Shown: piece after piece, positions 43,073 to 56,466 of the stretch | How the letters are laid out: the number at the start of each line of letters is the position of its first letter | Numbering within the stretch: position 1 is the first letter of the stretch | NCBI GenBank assembly: GCA_024516155.1 | Contig: JAJJXM010000001.1 | Coordinates: 62,001-126,000 of the forward strand | DNA length: 64,000 bases | Source of the DNA: Pyronema omphalodes | Lineage: Eukaryota > Ascomycota > Pezizomycetes > Pezizales > Pyronemataceae | Direction: 5' to 3' | Translations under genes and position numbers: made by a program | Notes under the pieces: model-generated | Told to the model about the DNA's origin: nothing | The model's database searches: none | Seen by the model: only the letters and a program-made list of their open reading frames with translations

Positions 43073-46000
43073 TCCATCAACAGCCTGTTGGCTCTGTTGT
43101 TGGACCAGCCCCTGCCTCGTCTTTCGTTTCATCTCAGGAAATCGTTTATGTATCCGCTAGTTCTTTGTCAAGTAAACAAGAAAACGAATTGGATGGGAAT
43201 CATTTGGTCGTGCCATGTACACTAACTGAACACAATACCAAGATCGATACTCATGCTCTCGTAGACTGCGGATGCACAGGAATTTCCTTCATGAACGAAG
43301 ACTTCGCACGCCAACACAACTTCCCCCGTTATCAATTGAAAAACCCCAAAATGGTCGAAGTAATTGATGGACGACCTATTTCATCAGGAGACATCACCGA
43401 ATACGTTGAAGTCGAATGTACAATAGGAGACCATCATGAATTACTAACTGCCTACGTTACTCGGCTTGGTCATTATCCCCTCGTTTTAGGAATCCCATGG
43501 CTTCGTAAACACGATGTTACAATAAACTTCGCCGATAACGATATCAAATTCTCATCACCGAACTGCCTCCCCCACCGAACTACGTTAACACCCACCCCTG
43601 TTAAGGGTATTGCTCCGAAACAACAGAATAAGATCTATGCCATTTCAGCTACGACGTTTCGACGAATTGTAAACAATGCCAACAACCGTTACGGAAAAGT
43701 CGAACAATTCTCTTTATCTTTGAATGAAATCACCACAGCTCTTCAACCAGAGAAAGAGGAACCGGATCTTAAGACTATTGTACCACCCGAATATCACCAG
43801 TACTTGGGAATCTTCGAAAAAGTCAACGCCGATAAGTTACCGCCCCATCGACCGTCGGATCACAAGATATCACTCCTCGATGGTTTTCAGCCTTCCTTCG
43901 GTCCTCTTTACTCCCTATCACGTCCAGAGTTGGAGGAATTGAAACGTTGGTTAGATGAGAACCTCACCAAAGGTTTCATTCGTGCCTCCTCGTCCCCAGC
44001 GGCCGCTCCCATTCTTTTCGTAAAGAAAGGCGATGGTTCATTACGTTTGGTGGTCGATTATCGTGGAATCAATGCCGGAACGATCAAGAATCGCTACCCT
44101 CTTCCCCTGATGCAGGATACCTTAATGAACCTTTCAAGAGCTAAGTGGTTCACTAAGCTCGACATTAGGGGGGCGTATAACTTAATACGTATGGCAAATG
44201 GGGAAGAATGGAAAACCGCTTTTCGTACCCGGTACGGATTATTCGAATCATTGGTTATGCCCTTCGGACTTACCAATGCCCCTGCTACGTTTCAGAACTT
44301 CATTAACGACGTATTGGCACCTTAGCTTGACCGATTCTGTACTGCCTATTTGGATGACACCCTGATCTATTCGGATAATCTCGAAGAACATAAACAACAT
44401 GTTAAATTGATTCTCGAAGCATTCGAAAAAGCAGGGTTACATCTCAAACCAGAGAAATGCGAGTTCCATCAGAAGGAAGTAAAGTACTTAGGACTCATCA
44501 TTAGTACAGAAGGAATAAAGATGGATCCTGAGAAGATTACTGCAGTTCGAGATTGGGAATCTCCCCGGAACCTCAAAGATGTTAGAGCGTTTTTGGGTTT
44601 TGCAAATTTCTATCGACGTTTCGTTAAGAACTATTCAAAAATAGTCCAACCTCTCACGTTACCCACACGTAAAGGAGTTCCTTTCGTCTGGTCGGAATCC
44701 CAACAACAGGCCTTTGAGGAATTGAAATCAACATTTACATCCGCTCCCGTTTTGGCTCGTTTCGATCCGGGCCGGGATGTTATTGTCGAGACCGATGCTT
44801 CTGATTATGTCTCCGCCGGAGTTCTTTCTCAATATGATGATGAAGGAATCTTACATCCTATTGCTTACTTCTCAAAGAAACATTCCCCCGCCGAATGTAA
44901 TTATGAGATATACGATAAAGAACTCATGGCTATCGTCCGGGCCTTCGAAGAATGGCGTCCCGAATTCCAATCTGTTATTAACCCCATTCGAGTACTGTCC
45001 GATCATAAGAATCTGGAATATTTCACTTCGACAAAGCTCTTGAACCGCCGTCAAGCCCGTTGGTCCCAGTTCTTGTCTCAGTTTAATTTTAAGATTGTTT
45101 ACCGCCCCGGTACCGCAGGCGGTAAACCAGACGCACTGACTCGTCGATCCGGAGATCTGCCTAAAGAGGGGGATGAACGCTCCCTAGAGAACCACACAAC
45201 GATCATTAAGCCAGAGAATATCCTTCACGTTGCGGCTGTTACCCCCAGTAATCAACAAACAATAACGAATTCGCAACAAACCGTAATACCGGACCCACAA
45301 CAAACAAACCCCACCTTATCCCAGCTCTTCACGGAAGCCTACGAGAAAGACCCATTCCCCATTAAGGTTATTGAAATGCTGAACAATAACACTCGTTATT
45401 GTAAAGACATCACATTAGCTGAATGTACAGTAAACAATAACCGTTTATTCTACCGGGGATGTTTATGGGTCCCGAATTACGAACCCCTACGATTACACCT
45501 AATGCAACAACACCACGACTCTCCTACGGCTGGACACCCAGGTAGATCTAAAACATTAGAATACCTCTCAAGAACCTATACGTGGCCCGAGATGAGGACA
45601 GACGTGGAAAGATATATTCGAAATTGTCATACCTGCCAACGTTCGAAACCTACCAGACATGCCCCGTTTGGTATCCTACGCCCACTACCTATTCCAGAAA
45701 GACCCTGGCAGGACATATCAATGGACTTCGTAACAGGATTACCGTGGTCCAATGGGTGTGATGCAATTTGGGTAGTTGTGGATAGATTAACCAAAGAACG
45801 ACATTTGATTGCCTGTCGAACAGACATCGACGCAAAGGAATTATCGTCTTTGTTTATTACCCACATCTTTCGATTGCATGGACTCCCTCTTACCATTATC
45901 TCTGATCGAGGACCCCAATTCGCTGCTTTGTTTTGGAAGAATCTCTGTCGACGTTTGGGAATCGAGCCTCGATTATCTACAGCATTCCATCCCCAAACGG

Positions 46001-46788
46001 ACGGCCAAACAGAACGAATGAACGCCATTATGGAACAATACCTCCGAGCTCACGTCAACTATCTTCAAGACGATTGGGCTGACTGGATACCATTAGCGGA
46101 ATTCGCTGCGAATAACCAAGCATCCGAGACAACGGGAACTTCCCCGTTCTTTGCCAATAAAGGATTCGACCCCCGTTGCCAATTCGATTTACTTCCAGCA
46201 GCTACGAACGATGTAAACGATCGACGGGCCCTCACAACTTTGAAAACCCTCGCCGAAATCCATAACCATTTACGAGCTGAGATCAACAGAGCTAATCTAC
46301 GTTATCAAGAGAATGCCGATAAACATCGACTACCGTCACCGAATTATCAGCCCGGAGATCTGGTATGGATGAATGCCCGTAATTGGAAAACCCGTCGACC
46401 CTCCCGGAAATTAGACAACAAACGTTACGGACCCCTCAAGATTATCGCCAAAGTATCCCCCTATGCCTATCGATTAGAACTACCTCCGACAATGAAATGT
46501 CACAACGTTCAACATGTTTCCTTATTGGAAGCCGCTGCGAATGACCCCCACCCCGGTCAACAATCAGACCCACCACCCCCGGTGGAAATCGACGGTGAAG
46601 ACGAATACTTCATCGAAGCTATCCTCGACTCCCGAATTCACCGGAAGAAACTTCAGTATATGGTTAAATGGGTTGGATACGATATGCCCGATTGGGAACC
46701 CGCCGAACTCCATTTCGACAGTAAAGCTGTTGACGACTTTCATAAAAAGTACCCCGATAAACCGGGACCCCTCCCCAACTTATCTTAG
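43067..46788 (+). pseudogene. Gyp-1 Pol: protease-RT-RNase H-integrase-chromodomain, one stop
   Basis: Polyprotein in the -1 frame of gag. Aspartic protease ALVDCGCTGISF near 43255 (DCG rather than DSG/DTG). RT with YLDD at about 44347. RNase H begins with ETDASD near 44790. Integrase zinc finger H-H-C-C at about 45513-45640, and DDE residues in DFVTGLP, ISDRGPQF and the HPQTDGQTERMN region. C-terminal chromodomain (LQYMVKWVGYD) at about 46600-46720. A TAG at 44323-44325 replaces the Tyr codon found in Gyp-3, just before YLDD, so this copy cannot make full-length Pol. Otherwise the frame is open to 46788. Confidence 0.92.
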
Positions 46789-46813
46789 AAGTTACTTCGC
46801 CGGAGCTCAGTCC

Positions 46814-46827
46814 AAGAAGGGGGATCC
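46814..46827 (+). other. Gyp-1 polypurine tract
   Basis: AAGAAGGGGGATCC abuts the 3' LTR. It is the expected primer site for plus-strand DNA synthesis. Confidence 0.75.
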
Positions 46828-47966
46828 TGTCACGGCTCGAGAATTATTACCTTCCCCCTCCTCGTCATTCATTCACCTATTATCATTCGCTTCATTATCC
46901 AGCACTCGTTTGTTTATTTATTTCTATTATCCTTCGGTCTTCGATCATCACTCGTCACTCGCCTGGGCTAGGGTTGCGCTCAATTCCCAAATTGTCAAAA
47001 AGGTCACGTGACTTACCCCCAGGGTTAGGGGTCAGCTCGGATCCCTTTTCGGAAATTCCATACCTACGGTCTACCGATCATCTTATCCGATTAGATAAGA
47101 TCGATCACGTGTTCTAATCAATAGTAGATCAGTATGCACGCGCACTGGTCTACTAATGTGCGCACACGTGACTAGGGCTAGGGCACGATCATCTTATCGA
47201 TAAGATAAGATCTAGTCATGTGACCTTATCAGTATTGCACCATCTTTCCAATCGCAGCTGATCTGGTTTCACGTGACTAGGGTTAGGGTTGCACCCGCAC
47301 GCACACAAACTAGGGTTAGCTTTGTGACCGTACGCGCACAGCTAGGGTTAGGGTTACGGACGCACGCGCACGATTAGGGTTACGGAAGCGCGCGCGTGAC
47401 TACGCTTAGGGTTACGCTAGCGCGCACGCGAAGTACGCTATCGCTCACGCGAGTTACGCTATCGCGCACGCGAGATACGCTAACGAGCGCGCGACGAGGC
47501 TGTGCACGCAAACACGCTAATTTGGTACGAACGCGTTAGCGCGTCTAGAACGCGCAACCGCGACCGCGTTGTTTACTTAGTTATTTTTCGGGAAAATTCT
47601 GCAAGTAGTGGCTCGGCGTGTAAGGAGGAAAAATTGTATATAAGAGGGTTGTTTCTTTGTTTGTTTATTTTGTTTTTCTTTTCTCCTTACACAGTTATTT
47701 GTTTATTTACAAATTCAAATACTTTGTCGAAATCTTTGTTTACGTCCTCGTTCTCGTCCCCGTCTTTGGATCTCTTTGTCCCTTGAAATCTTTGTTTATT
47801 TCCTTAACTTCTAAACACAGAAAGTCTTTAAGTTGATGCTAGACACAGCTTAAGAGTTTCTAACGTTGAAGTTATTATAAGGATATATCCATTGAACTCA
47901 AGAGTGAATAATTGAGAAGAGCCCTCAGGTTCTCCGTCAGCTATCTCTCCCTTGTTCGCCGTTACA
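46828..47966 (+). repeat. Gyp-1 3' LTR
   Basis: 1139 bp, near-identical to the 5' LTR, followed by the target duplication GAGGC at 47967-47971. Confidence 0.93.
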
Positions 47967-48405
47967 GAGGCAGAGGTCATGACGAAGACAAGGCTGGAGG
48001 AGGAGGAGTTGTCAAGGTAACTAGATTGCTAACTGGACAAGACGTTCTGTAAAGAAGAAAGAAAAGGAAACGGACAGAGCGGAGGGAGAGCCCTCCTTAT
48101 ATACACAAATCCTCCTAAGAACAACCCAAACCCTGACAGGGTTTTCAACCGAGCCAAGAACCTAAACAAAGAAGCCAAGAAACTAATGCATGTGATAACA
48201 ATGTGACGCTTGTGCTGATGAAACGAACTAAGATAACTAAGACAGATAAGGAAGGTGATAAGGAAAGGATAGACTAGTGCGTTGCGGCTGCGAGGGTGGC
48301 TGTACTGGTGCTGACATATGATGTGGCGCAGCCCTGCGGCTGTGCTCTATAACTGTGCAGGCTGAGACAATCCAGAATACGGGTGACAATGCTGGAGCCG
48401 TGACA
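47967..48405 (-). repeat. Gyp-2 3' LTR, proximal part
   Basis: Continues the LTR interrupted at 40570 and matches 58190-58516 and beyond. It ends GAGCCGTGACA at 48405, next to the polypurine tract (minus-strand AAGAGGGGGCTCC, 48406-48418). A TATA box lies in the CTTATATACAC block near 48100 on the minus strand. Confidence 0.88.
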
Positions 48406-48430
48406 GGAGCCCCCTCTTAGGCTCGAGTTC

Positions 48431-51400
48431 CTACGAGAGAGGTCGAGGCTTGTCTGGGTATTGCTGGTGAAACTCATCGACTGCCGTAACGTCTTCAAGG
48501 AATTCCTCTGGTTCCCATGTTGGCGTGTAGTCACCCTTCCATTTCACGAGGTACTGCAAGCGACCTCGTCTAACCGGCTATCAAGGATTTCGTCCACGAA
48601 CCATTCCTCTTCACCATCAACAACAACAGGCAGGGGAGGCGGTAGTATTTGTCCGGGAAAAGGATCCGACTGGGCAGGGTTGAGTAGCGATACTGGAAAT
48701 GTCCGGTGATGGTTCATGGTGCCGGGGATGTCAAGTTCGTATGCATGTGTGCCAATGGCTCTGACAACACGATACGGGCCGAGGTGCTTGTTTTCCAACT
48801 TCCGTGATGGCCGTTCGGTGCGCAGGTTGCGAGCGTCTAGCCAGACAAGATCGTTGGGTTTAAACACAGGGGCTGGTACACGTGACCGGTCGGCCGCTTC
48901 TGTATATCGTGCCTGGGCGTACTTCATTTCCGATCGCAGAACGTCATGAATGTGTGACATTCGTTCTGCTACTAGTTTAGCGTTGACTTCATCTGGGTTA
49001 TCGGTTCTGATATTAAGTTCGAAGGAGCACTTCGGGTGCCTGCCGTAGATCGCAAAGAACGGGGAGAGGGTAGTCGTGTCGGATACTTGGTTGTTTGCTG
49101 CAAACTCAGCTAGGGACAAGTACTTTTTCCAGTCGTCCTGCAGGTAGGATACGTAAGCTCGCAGGTACTGTTCGGTGACGGCGTTTATACGTTCTGTTTG
49201 ACCGTCCGTCTGGGGGTGGAATGCTGTGCTTGTTGCCGTTTCGATCCCCAGACAGGATGCAAGATATTTCCAGAAGTTGGCGATGAACTGTGGTCCTCGA
49301 TCAGAGATAAGAACATCTGGCAGGCCATGCAATCGGAAAATGTTATCCACGAAGAGCTGAGCAAACCCTTGAGCTGTGATGGTCGTATGGCAGGGGATCA
49401 AGTGCCGTTGCTTCGTCAGTCGACATACAACTGCACAAATTGCATCGTATCCATCGGATGGAGGAAGGCCAGTGATGAAGTCTACCGAAACGCTTTGCCA
49501 AGGTTGATGTGGGACGGGCAGAGGTTTGAGGGTACCAAAGGGAGCGTGTCTTGTGGCTTTAGTACGTTTGCAGGTATGACAATTGCGTACAAACCGTTCG
49601 ACATCAGTCCGCATTGATGGCCAGTAGTAGTTCCTGGAGAGAAGCTCGAAGGTCTTGGCCCGTCCTGGATGTCCCATGGTAGGGGGGTCGTGGTGATCTT
49701 GGATGAGGCGGAGTCGGAGAGGGTTGTAGTCGGGGACGTATTGGCAGCCACGGTACATGAGTCGGTCCTGTTGTTTTCAGCAATCGGCAAGTGATATGTC
49801 TTTTGAGTGTTGGGCTCCATCATCAAGCATTTGCAGGACATGCTCCGGGAATGGGTCTGCCTTGTAACCTTCAGTGAACAACATTTCGAGCGAGGGATAT
49901 TTCTCCTTTGGTGGGTTTTCGGCAGCAAGTTGAAGATTCTCAGGTAAGTTGTAGGGTTTTAAGACAGCTTGTTGGTTGGCTAACAGTCGTTCATCCCCTT
50001 CCTTTGGCAGGTCTCCAGACCTTCGAGTCAAGGCATCGGGTTTACCACCTGCAGTCCCGGGCCGGTAGATAATCTTGAAGTTGAAGCGTGACAAAAATTC
50101 GGACCACCGGGCCTGACGACGGTTCAGAAGCTTTGTAGTCATGAAGTATTCGAGATTGTTATGATCAGTGAGAACCTGGATGGGGAATGCCGACCCCTCA
50201 AGGTGAGGACGCCATTCTTCGAAGCAGCGGACAATTGCCATCAATTCCTTATCATAGATCTCGTAGTTGCATTCCGCTGGTGAATGCTTCTTGGAGAAGA
50301 AGGCAACTGGGTGCAATATACCATCATCATCGTACTGTGATAAAACACTGGCAGAAACGTAGTCTGAGGCATCGGTTTCCACTATAACGTCGCGGTCATA
50401 GTCGAAGTGTCGCAGGACTGGTGCGGTCGTAAAAGAGGTTTTCAACAAGTCAAAGGCCTTCTGTTGGTCCGGACCCCAGATGAATGGGACGGGTTTGCCG
50501 TTGTCCTTCTTGGTAAGACTGGTAAGGGGGGCCACGACTTTCGCGTAATCGCGGATGAATCGTCGGTAGAAATTTGCAAATCCAAGGAATTCTTGGACGT
50601 CCTTGAGGTTGCAAGGGTTTTCCCATTTTACCACTGTTTCTACCTTTTTCGGATCCATCTTGATACCGTCTCGTCCAACCAATAACCCAAGATACTTGAC
50701 TTCTGTTTGGTGAAACTTGCATTTTTCTGGTTTTAGGTGGAGGCCGGCATTCTTCAAGGCTTCAAGAATCTGGCGAACATGTTTCCGGTGATCGTCCAGG
50801 TTTTCGGAATATATCAGGATATCGTCGAGGTATGCGGTACAGAAGAGGTCGAGGTAAGGTCGAAGAACATCATTGATAAATGCCTGGAAATCAGCTGGGG
50901 CATTCGTAAGTCCGAAAGGCATAACAAGGGACTCAAAGAGGCCATAACGAGTGCGAAATGCAGTTTTCCATTCCTCCCCCTCTGCCATGCGTACAAGGTT
51001 GTAAGCACCTCGAATGTCCAATGTTGTGAAGTACTTGGCCTTAGCCAGTTGTAGCAGGGTTTCTTGAATCAGGGGCAAGGGGTATCGATTCTTGATAGTT
51101 CCTTCATTCAATCCACGATAGTCCACACAGAGACGCAGCGAACCATCGGATTTCTTGACAAACAGGATTGGTGAGGCTGCTGGCGATGATGACCGTCGGA
51201 TAAATCCTTTGGAAAGATTCTCCTCGAGCCATGCCTTGAGGGCCTCTAGTTCTGTGCGCGACAGGGAATACAGGGGGCCAAAAGGTGGTGTAAATCCTTC
51301 CTTCAACGGGATCCGGTGGTCGTAGGGTCGGTGGGGTGGCAGCTTATTGGCAACAGCCTCTTCGAACAAGTTCAAGAAATCGCGATACTCGGTTGGTACG

Positions 51401-52135
51401 ATTCGTTTCAGGTCCTCAGGAGTGTTGACTTTGTTGTCGAGGGCTTTATTCAACTCATACAGAGACAGGGAGAATATGGAGAGTCTCTGTTTCTTAGCCA
51501 CTCGACAGAAGGAAGATGCTGTCAGGGAGGCGATGTGTAGTTTGGCTGGGGCCGCAGAGAGTGGGTACAGGAAGGTTTCTGGAGGCTCTTCACTGAGACC
51601 AGAGACAGTTGTTGGTACTGGGTTGCAGTGGGCCAGGCAGTATTGTGATCCGAACGTGATTGTTCCTGAGCTGAAGCGAATTGCAACATCATGAAGTTGC
51701 AGCCAGGGGATTCCAAGGACTAGGGGGTAGTGGCCTAATTTAGTGACGAACATAGGGAGCTGTTCGCGGTGCTCGTGTATGGTGCATTGGGCAAGGGCGA
51801 GGTGGGTGATGTCACCAGAGGCAATAGGTCGGCCATCGATGACTTCCAGGGCACGGGGTTTTCGTAGGGGTTGCAGGGGGATCTGGTGATGGCGGGCGAA
51901 GTCTTCATCAACAAAGGAGATACCAGTGGCGCCACAGTCGATTAGCGCATGGGTACGAATGTTTTTATCACCGAAGGTAAGCGTGCAAGAGACAACAAGA
52001 TGTTTTCCTTCCATTGACATTTCTTCTACTACTGCATTCGTAATTCCAGGACCAGGTACTTTCCAACTAAATGAAGACAACAAAAGAGAGTGACCAGCAG
52101 CATAGCCATCTATGTGCGGCTGGTCTAGGCATTTC
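48431..52135 (-). pseudogene. Gyp-2 Pol, disrupted
   Basis: Enters by -1 frameshift at 52131-52137. Protease ALIDCGATGISF, RT with YLDDILIYS, and RNase H lie in the open stretch 49777-52083. A TGA just after the LADC motif (about 49777) separates this from the integrase stretch 48544-49758 (HHCC finger, DFITGLP, ISDRGPQF, HPQTDGQTER). A one-base shift near 48565 breaks the chromodomain, which continues in another frame as LQYLVKW to a stop at 48431. Two lesions therefore prevent a full product. Confidence 0.9.
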
Positions 52136-52137
52136 CC
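52131..52137 (-). promoter_or_regulatory. -1 ribosomal frameshift site GGGAAAT (Gyp-2)
   Basis: Reads G GGA AAT in the gag frame, one sense codon (GCC) before the gag stop. The -1 frame from here is open through the spacer into protease. Position and form match the Gyp-1/Gyp-3 site although the surrounding sequence differs. Confidence 0.75.
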
Positions 52138-52609
52138 GACTCCTCGTCAGAGAGGGGAGTCTCCGGAACTGGGTTAGGCGCAACTGCTGCGGCACGAAGG
52201 GTTGCCGGTTTATTCGGGCAGGCTGCAGCCATGTGTCCATGTCCACCACAGTAGAGGCAGCGGCCTTCAGCTAGGCGAGCAGCGCGTTCCTGGGGTGTAA
52301 TCTTGCGTCGATTAGCAGAGAGGTCCATGGGGGCAGGTCCGTAGTAGGGTGTGCTGGGCGGAGCGGGTCGTTGTGCGGGTGCAGGAGCGAAGGCGGGTGG
52401 GGCTGCACAGGGTGTGGCGTGACTCGTAGTACGGGAACCAGTTCTCAACTTTCGCAGATTATCGATGGCACGGATCTGGGAGTCCAGGTTTTGACACTGG
52501 TTGACGAAGGTGCGGAGATCGGTAGCAGGGGGTGCCCCAATGAGTTTCTCAAGAATCTCAATGGACAGGCCATTGCGAAGAGCATCCATGGTAGCACGTT
52601 CATCCCAGT

Positions 52610-53138
52610 TGTCAGGGACACGAGAACGGACGTTCAAGGGACACGCTGAACACTACCGGAAAGGGGGACTAGGCAGGTTCCGGAACGGGGAACGGCAGGA
52701 CAAGGACCGAAGTGCTCGTCAGACGGACGGCACACTAAACAGGGACAGGGACAAGGACAAGAGTGACGTAGGACTAAAGAGAGGAAATCTTATATTAGGA
52801 GTCAAGAGAAGACACAAGACGTTCGATGGAGAATCTCGACAACGGGGAGGCAAGCCTCCTTATGTACAAAGGGGCGGCCAGCACTCTTGCTGGGCCGTCA
52901 TACAATCATCGCTACATGAGCTTCCGTTCTCCATCGATTCAACTGCGACGCCACAGCTCTCCAGCTCGTGGTACGTCATCCATCATCAATCATCCTCTCA
53001 GTCAACATGGCACGGCACACACAACAACACAACAACACAACGGCAACACAACACGGCAAGACAACGGCACGATGTCGATCAACAACCACGACAACATGAT
53101 GACGCAACACAACGGCTCGTCAGCCGTGTGCCGTGACA
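52610..53138 (-). repeat. Gyp-4 3' LTR
   Basis: 529 bp, tgtcagggac...gtgccgtgaca in plus orientation. It is followed by a C-rich run (minus-strand polypurine tract) at 53139-53152. Confidence 0.92.
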
Positions 53139-53149
53139 GTACCCCCCCG

Positions 53150-55885
53150 TTAGGCTCGAGTTCCTACGAGAGGAGAAGGTTTGTCTGGGTATAACTGGTG
53201 AAATCTCTCAGCGGCCTCAGTTTCGGATAGGTTCGTTTCCGGTTCCCAGGTTGGAGAGTCATGGCCGGTCCACTTGACGAGGTACTGTAGGTTTCCTCTT
53301 GACCAACGGCTATCCAGAATTTCATCCACGAACCATTCTTCTTCGCCGTCTACTACTACCGGTAGGGGCGGTGGAATAATCTGGCCAGGGAGGGGGTCCG
53401 AAGGGGCTGGGTTTAGTAGGGACACGGGGAAGGTCCTGTGGTGTTTCATGGTCTCCGGTATATCCAATTCATAGGCGTGGGATCCAATAGGCCGTAACAC
53501 GGTGAAGGGGCCTAGGTGTTTATTTTCTAGTTTCTTTGAGGGGCGGCGGGTTCTTAGGTTGCGGGCGTCCAGCCATACCAGGTCTCCTGGTTTGAAGACC
53601 GGCGCGGGGAGTCGGGAATTGTCGGCAGCTTCTATGTGGCGGGCTTGGGCGTATTTCATTTCCGAACGTAAGACGTCATGGATGTGTGACATCCTTTCCG
53701 CTACCTCGTTCGCTTTCACTTCCTCAGGGTTGTCGGTCCTGATTTCCAGTTCGAAAGAGCACTTGGGGTGTCGACCATATATAGCGTAGAACGGAGACAG
53801 CGACGTTGTATCCGATACTTGGTTATTTGCAGCAAATTCTGCCAGTGGTAAAAATTTCTTCCAATCGTCTTGTAAATAACAGACGTACGCGCGGAGATAT
53901 TGCTCCGTAACCGCGTTAATTCTCTCTGTTTGGCCGTCGGTTTGGGGATGAAAGGCCGTACTCGTGGCAATTTCGATACCCATGCAATTCGCCAAGTGTT
54001 TCCAGAAATGGGCCACAAATTGCGGACCGCGGTCGGACACTACTGTGTCTGGCAGGCCGTGTAGTTTGAACACATTCTCCAGGAAGAGTTGCGCGAAGCC
54101 TTCAGCGTCTATTGTGGAATGACAGGGCACTAAGTGCCGCTGTTTCGTTAGTCGGCAAACGATCGCACATATTGCGTCGAAGCCTTCTGATGTCGGCAGT
54201 CCAGTAACAAAATCCACCGATATATTCTGCCAAGGGTGGTGCGGAACCGGTAGGGGCTTCAGGGTTCCATAGGGTGCGTGGCGGGTAGCCTTTGTTCTTT
54301 TACAGGTGTGGCAATTCCGGACGAATTGGTCCACATCTTTTCTCATCGAGGGCCAGTAATAATTCCTGGCGAGGAGTTCGAAAGTCTTCGCACGGCCCGG
54401 GTGTCCCATGGTGGGGGGGTCGTGGTGATCTTGCAGTAGTTTCAATCGTAGCTTATCCAGCGCGGGGACATAGAGGCAATCTCGGTAGTACAATCTGTTT
54501 TCTAACACGGAGCAATCGGCGAGCGATATGTCCTTACAGATTTGTGTGCCATCTTCCAGCATTCCCAACACTTGGTTGGGGAATGGATCTGTCTTGTAGC
54601 CCTCTGTGAACAGGAGGTCTACTTCGGAAGGTGCGAGTTTCATTGGCGGGGTCATGCATAACTGAAAGTTCTGTGGCTTCAGAACAGCTTGCTGGTTCGC
54701 CAGTATGCGTTCATCTCCTTCTTCCGGGAGGTCGGCGGCTCTTCTTGTCAGGGCGTCCGGTTTTCCTCCCAACGTACCTGGTCGATAGGTGATCACAAAG
54801 TTAAACCGAGACAGGAACTCGGACCAGCGTGCTCGTCGTCTATTCAGCAGCTTTGTCGTCATAAAGTATTCAAGATTTTTGTGATCCGTCAATACTTTTA
54901 TAGGGAAGGCGGAGCCCTCTAAGTGGGGACGCCATTCCTCAAAACAACGAACTATTGCCAGTAGTTCCTTGTCGTAGATTTCGTAGTTACATTCTGCCGG
55001 GGAATGCTTCTTGGAATAAAATGCGACGGGGTGTAACACGTTGTCGTCGTCGTATTGTGATAAAACTCCAGCGGACACATAGTCAGATGCGTCTGTTTCT
55101 ACTACAATCGGTTTCTCGTAGTCGAAGTGCTTGAGGATGGGTGCTGATGTAAATGCGTCCTTCAGTCGGTCGAAGGCGCTCTGCTGATCATTACCCCAGA
55201 CAAAGGGGATTGCTTTACCATCTTTCTTTTTGGTCAGAGCTGTAAGCGGGGAGACCACTTTTGAGTAGTCTTTGATAAATCTTCGGTAGAAATTCGCGAA
55301 GCCCAGGAACTCTTGGACCTGTTTCAAATTGGTTGGTTCCTTCCAATCTCTCACTGTGGCTACTTTGGAATCCATCATGCGCGCGCCGTCGCGGCCGATG
55401 TTGTAGCCCAGGTACTGTACTTCTGCCTTAGCAAACTTACACTTCTCTGGCTTCAAGTGCAGTTTTTCTTGTTTGAGTCGTTCCAAGATCTTCCGGACGT
55501 GTGCGGTGTGATCGGGCTTTGTTTCGGAGAATACGAGGATATCGTCCAAGTATGCCGTACAAAACTGGTCTAGGTATGGTCTCAGGACATCATTTATAAA
55601 TGCCTGGAAATCGGCAGGCGCGTTGGTGAGCCCAAAAGGCATCACTTTTGATTCAAACAGGCCGTACCGTGTGCGGAAGGCCGTCTTCCATTCTTCGCCT
55701 TCTGCCATTCTGATAAGATTATAGGCGCTGCGGACATCAAGGGTCGTAAAGTATTGAGCTTTGGAAAGATTCATCATCGTTTCCTGTATCAATGGCAGCG
55801 GGTACCGGTTCTTTTCGGTACCTTCATTCAGTCTTCGGTAGTCGATACACAGGCGTAGGGATCCGTCTGATTTTTTCACGAACAA
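53150..55885 (-). pseudogene. Gyp-4 Pol lacking protease and the N-terminus of RT
   Basis: 911 open codons. Starts inside RT at FVKKSDGSLRLCIDYR, has YLDDILVFS, RNase H (ETDASDYVSAG), integrase (HHCC finger, DFVTGLPTSEG, VSDRGPQF, HPQTDGQTER) and an intact C-terminal chromodomain (LQYLVKWTGHD). Upstream, the frame runs into gag sequence through a deletion junction near 55887, in a different frame from gag. No protease is encoded, so the element cannot process its own proteins. Confidence 0.9.
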
Positions 55886-56210
55886 TATCGGCTCGCGGTG
55901 CTGGTTCTGGGCCGTTCGGGTAGACCTGGACGGAGCCAGTCTGGATCACAACAGGGGGAATGGGAGCAGGGGTAGGAGCTTCCGGGGCGCGGGAGGCGAC
56001 AGGGCTGGATACCCGAGTACTGTTACGAGAACCGGGGGTTTCCGCGAGGTCGTTTAGGAGGTAACCCGTGGGGTGGTCCTGAGCGTCTAAAATGGATTGT
56101 GCGAGTTGTTTTGTAAAGGTGAGCGGTTCGTGGCCGTCGGGGAACTGGGTCATGGCGGCGGCGTTCACAATTTGTTGCCAGTGGCCTTCGTCAATAAGTT
56201 TAATATGCAT
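55824..56210 (-). pseudogene. Gyp-4 Gag N-terminal fragment fused to RT out of frame
   Basis: ATG 56210 (MHIKLIDEGHWQQIV) overlaps the stop of the preceding ORF0 by 11 nt. After about 107 codons the frame crosses the deletion junction and reads RT sequence in the wrong frame to a stop at 55824. Capsid C-terminus and knuckle are absent. Confidence 0.75.
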
Positions 56211-56442
56211 CCTGGCGGGCTCTGAGGATTGGCTTGAGTCTGATGGTGCGGCGGATGTGCTCCTGATAGGTGTAGTCCTGGAGTTGCCAGCGGACCACAA
56301 GGTAGCAGTTATTTTCTGCTCGTCGGACGGTCCTTCGCACGGCGCCAGCGAATCTGTCGGGGATCCCAAAGGTTTCGTATAAGGTGTGTGTTTCAAGAGC
56401 TTGCTTCAGTGCGTGGGTCCAGGCAGAACCGGTGCGGTTCAT
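56200..56442 (-). CDS. Gyp-4 ORF0, 80-codon frame before gag
   Basis: ATG (MNRTGSAWTHALKQ) to TAA, overlapping the gag start by 11 nt. It contains FGIP followed by an amphipathic stretch and a VRWQLQDYTY block, comparable in position and pattern to the Gyp-2 frame (FGIP...AILWKYQ). Function unknown. Confidence 0.55.
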   Translation of the reverse strand: MNRTGSAWTHALKQALETHTLYETFGIPDRFAGAVRRTVRRAENNCYLVVRWQLQDYTYQEHIRRTIRLKPILRARQDAY

Positions 56443-56466
56443 GCGTGTCGGTTGAATAGTTAATCG

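Larger units (their letters stand above)
40571..47966 (+). mobile_element. Gyp-1: full-length chromodomain Ty3/Gypsy element
   Basis: 7396 bp with LTRs of 1140 and 1139 bp and a 5-bp target duplication GAGGC on both sides. The LTRs differ at roughly ten positions by eye, so the insertion is recent. Internal order: primer-binding site, ORF0, gag, -1 frameshift, protease, RT, RNase H, integrase, chromodomain, polypurine tract. One in-frame stop in RT disables this copy. Gyp-3 is a close relative in inverted orientation. Confidence 0.95.

Noticed and set aside
52501..53136. 211-codon plus-strand ORF across the Gyp-4 LTR (also 56477-57004)
   Set aside because: It lies antisense within the LTR and its flanks, with low-complexity His/Gln/Thr content. 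Repetition only reflects the two LTRs.
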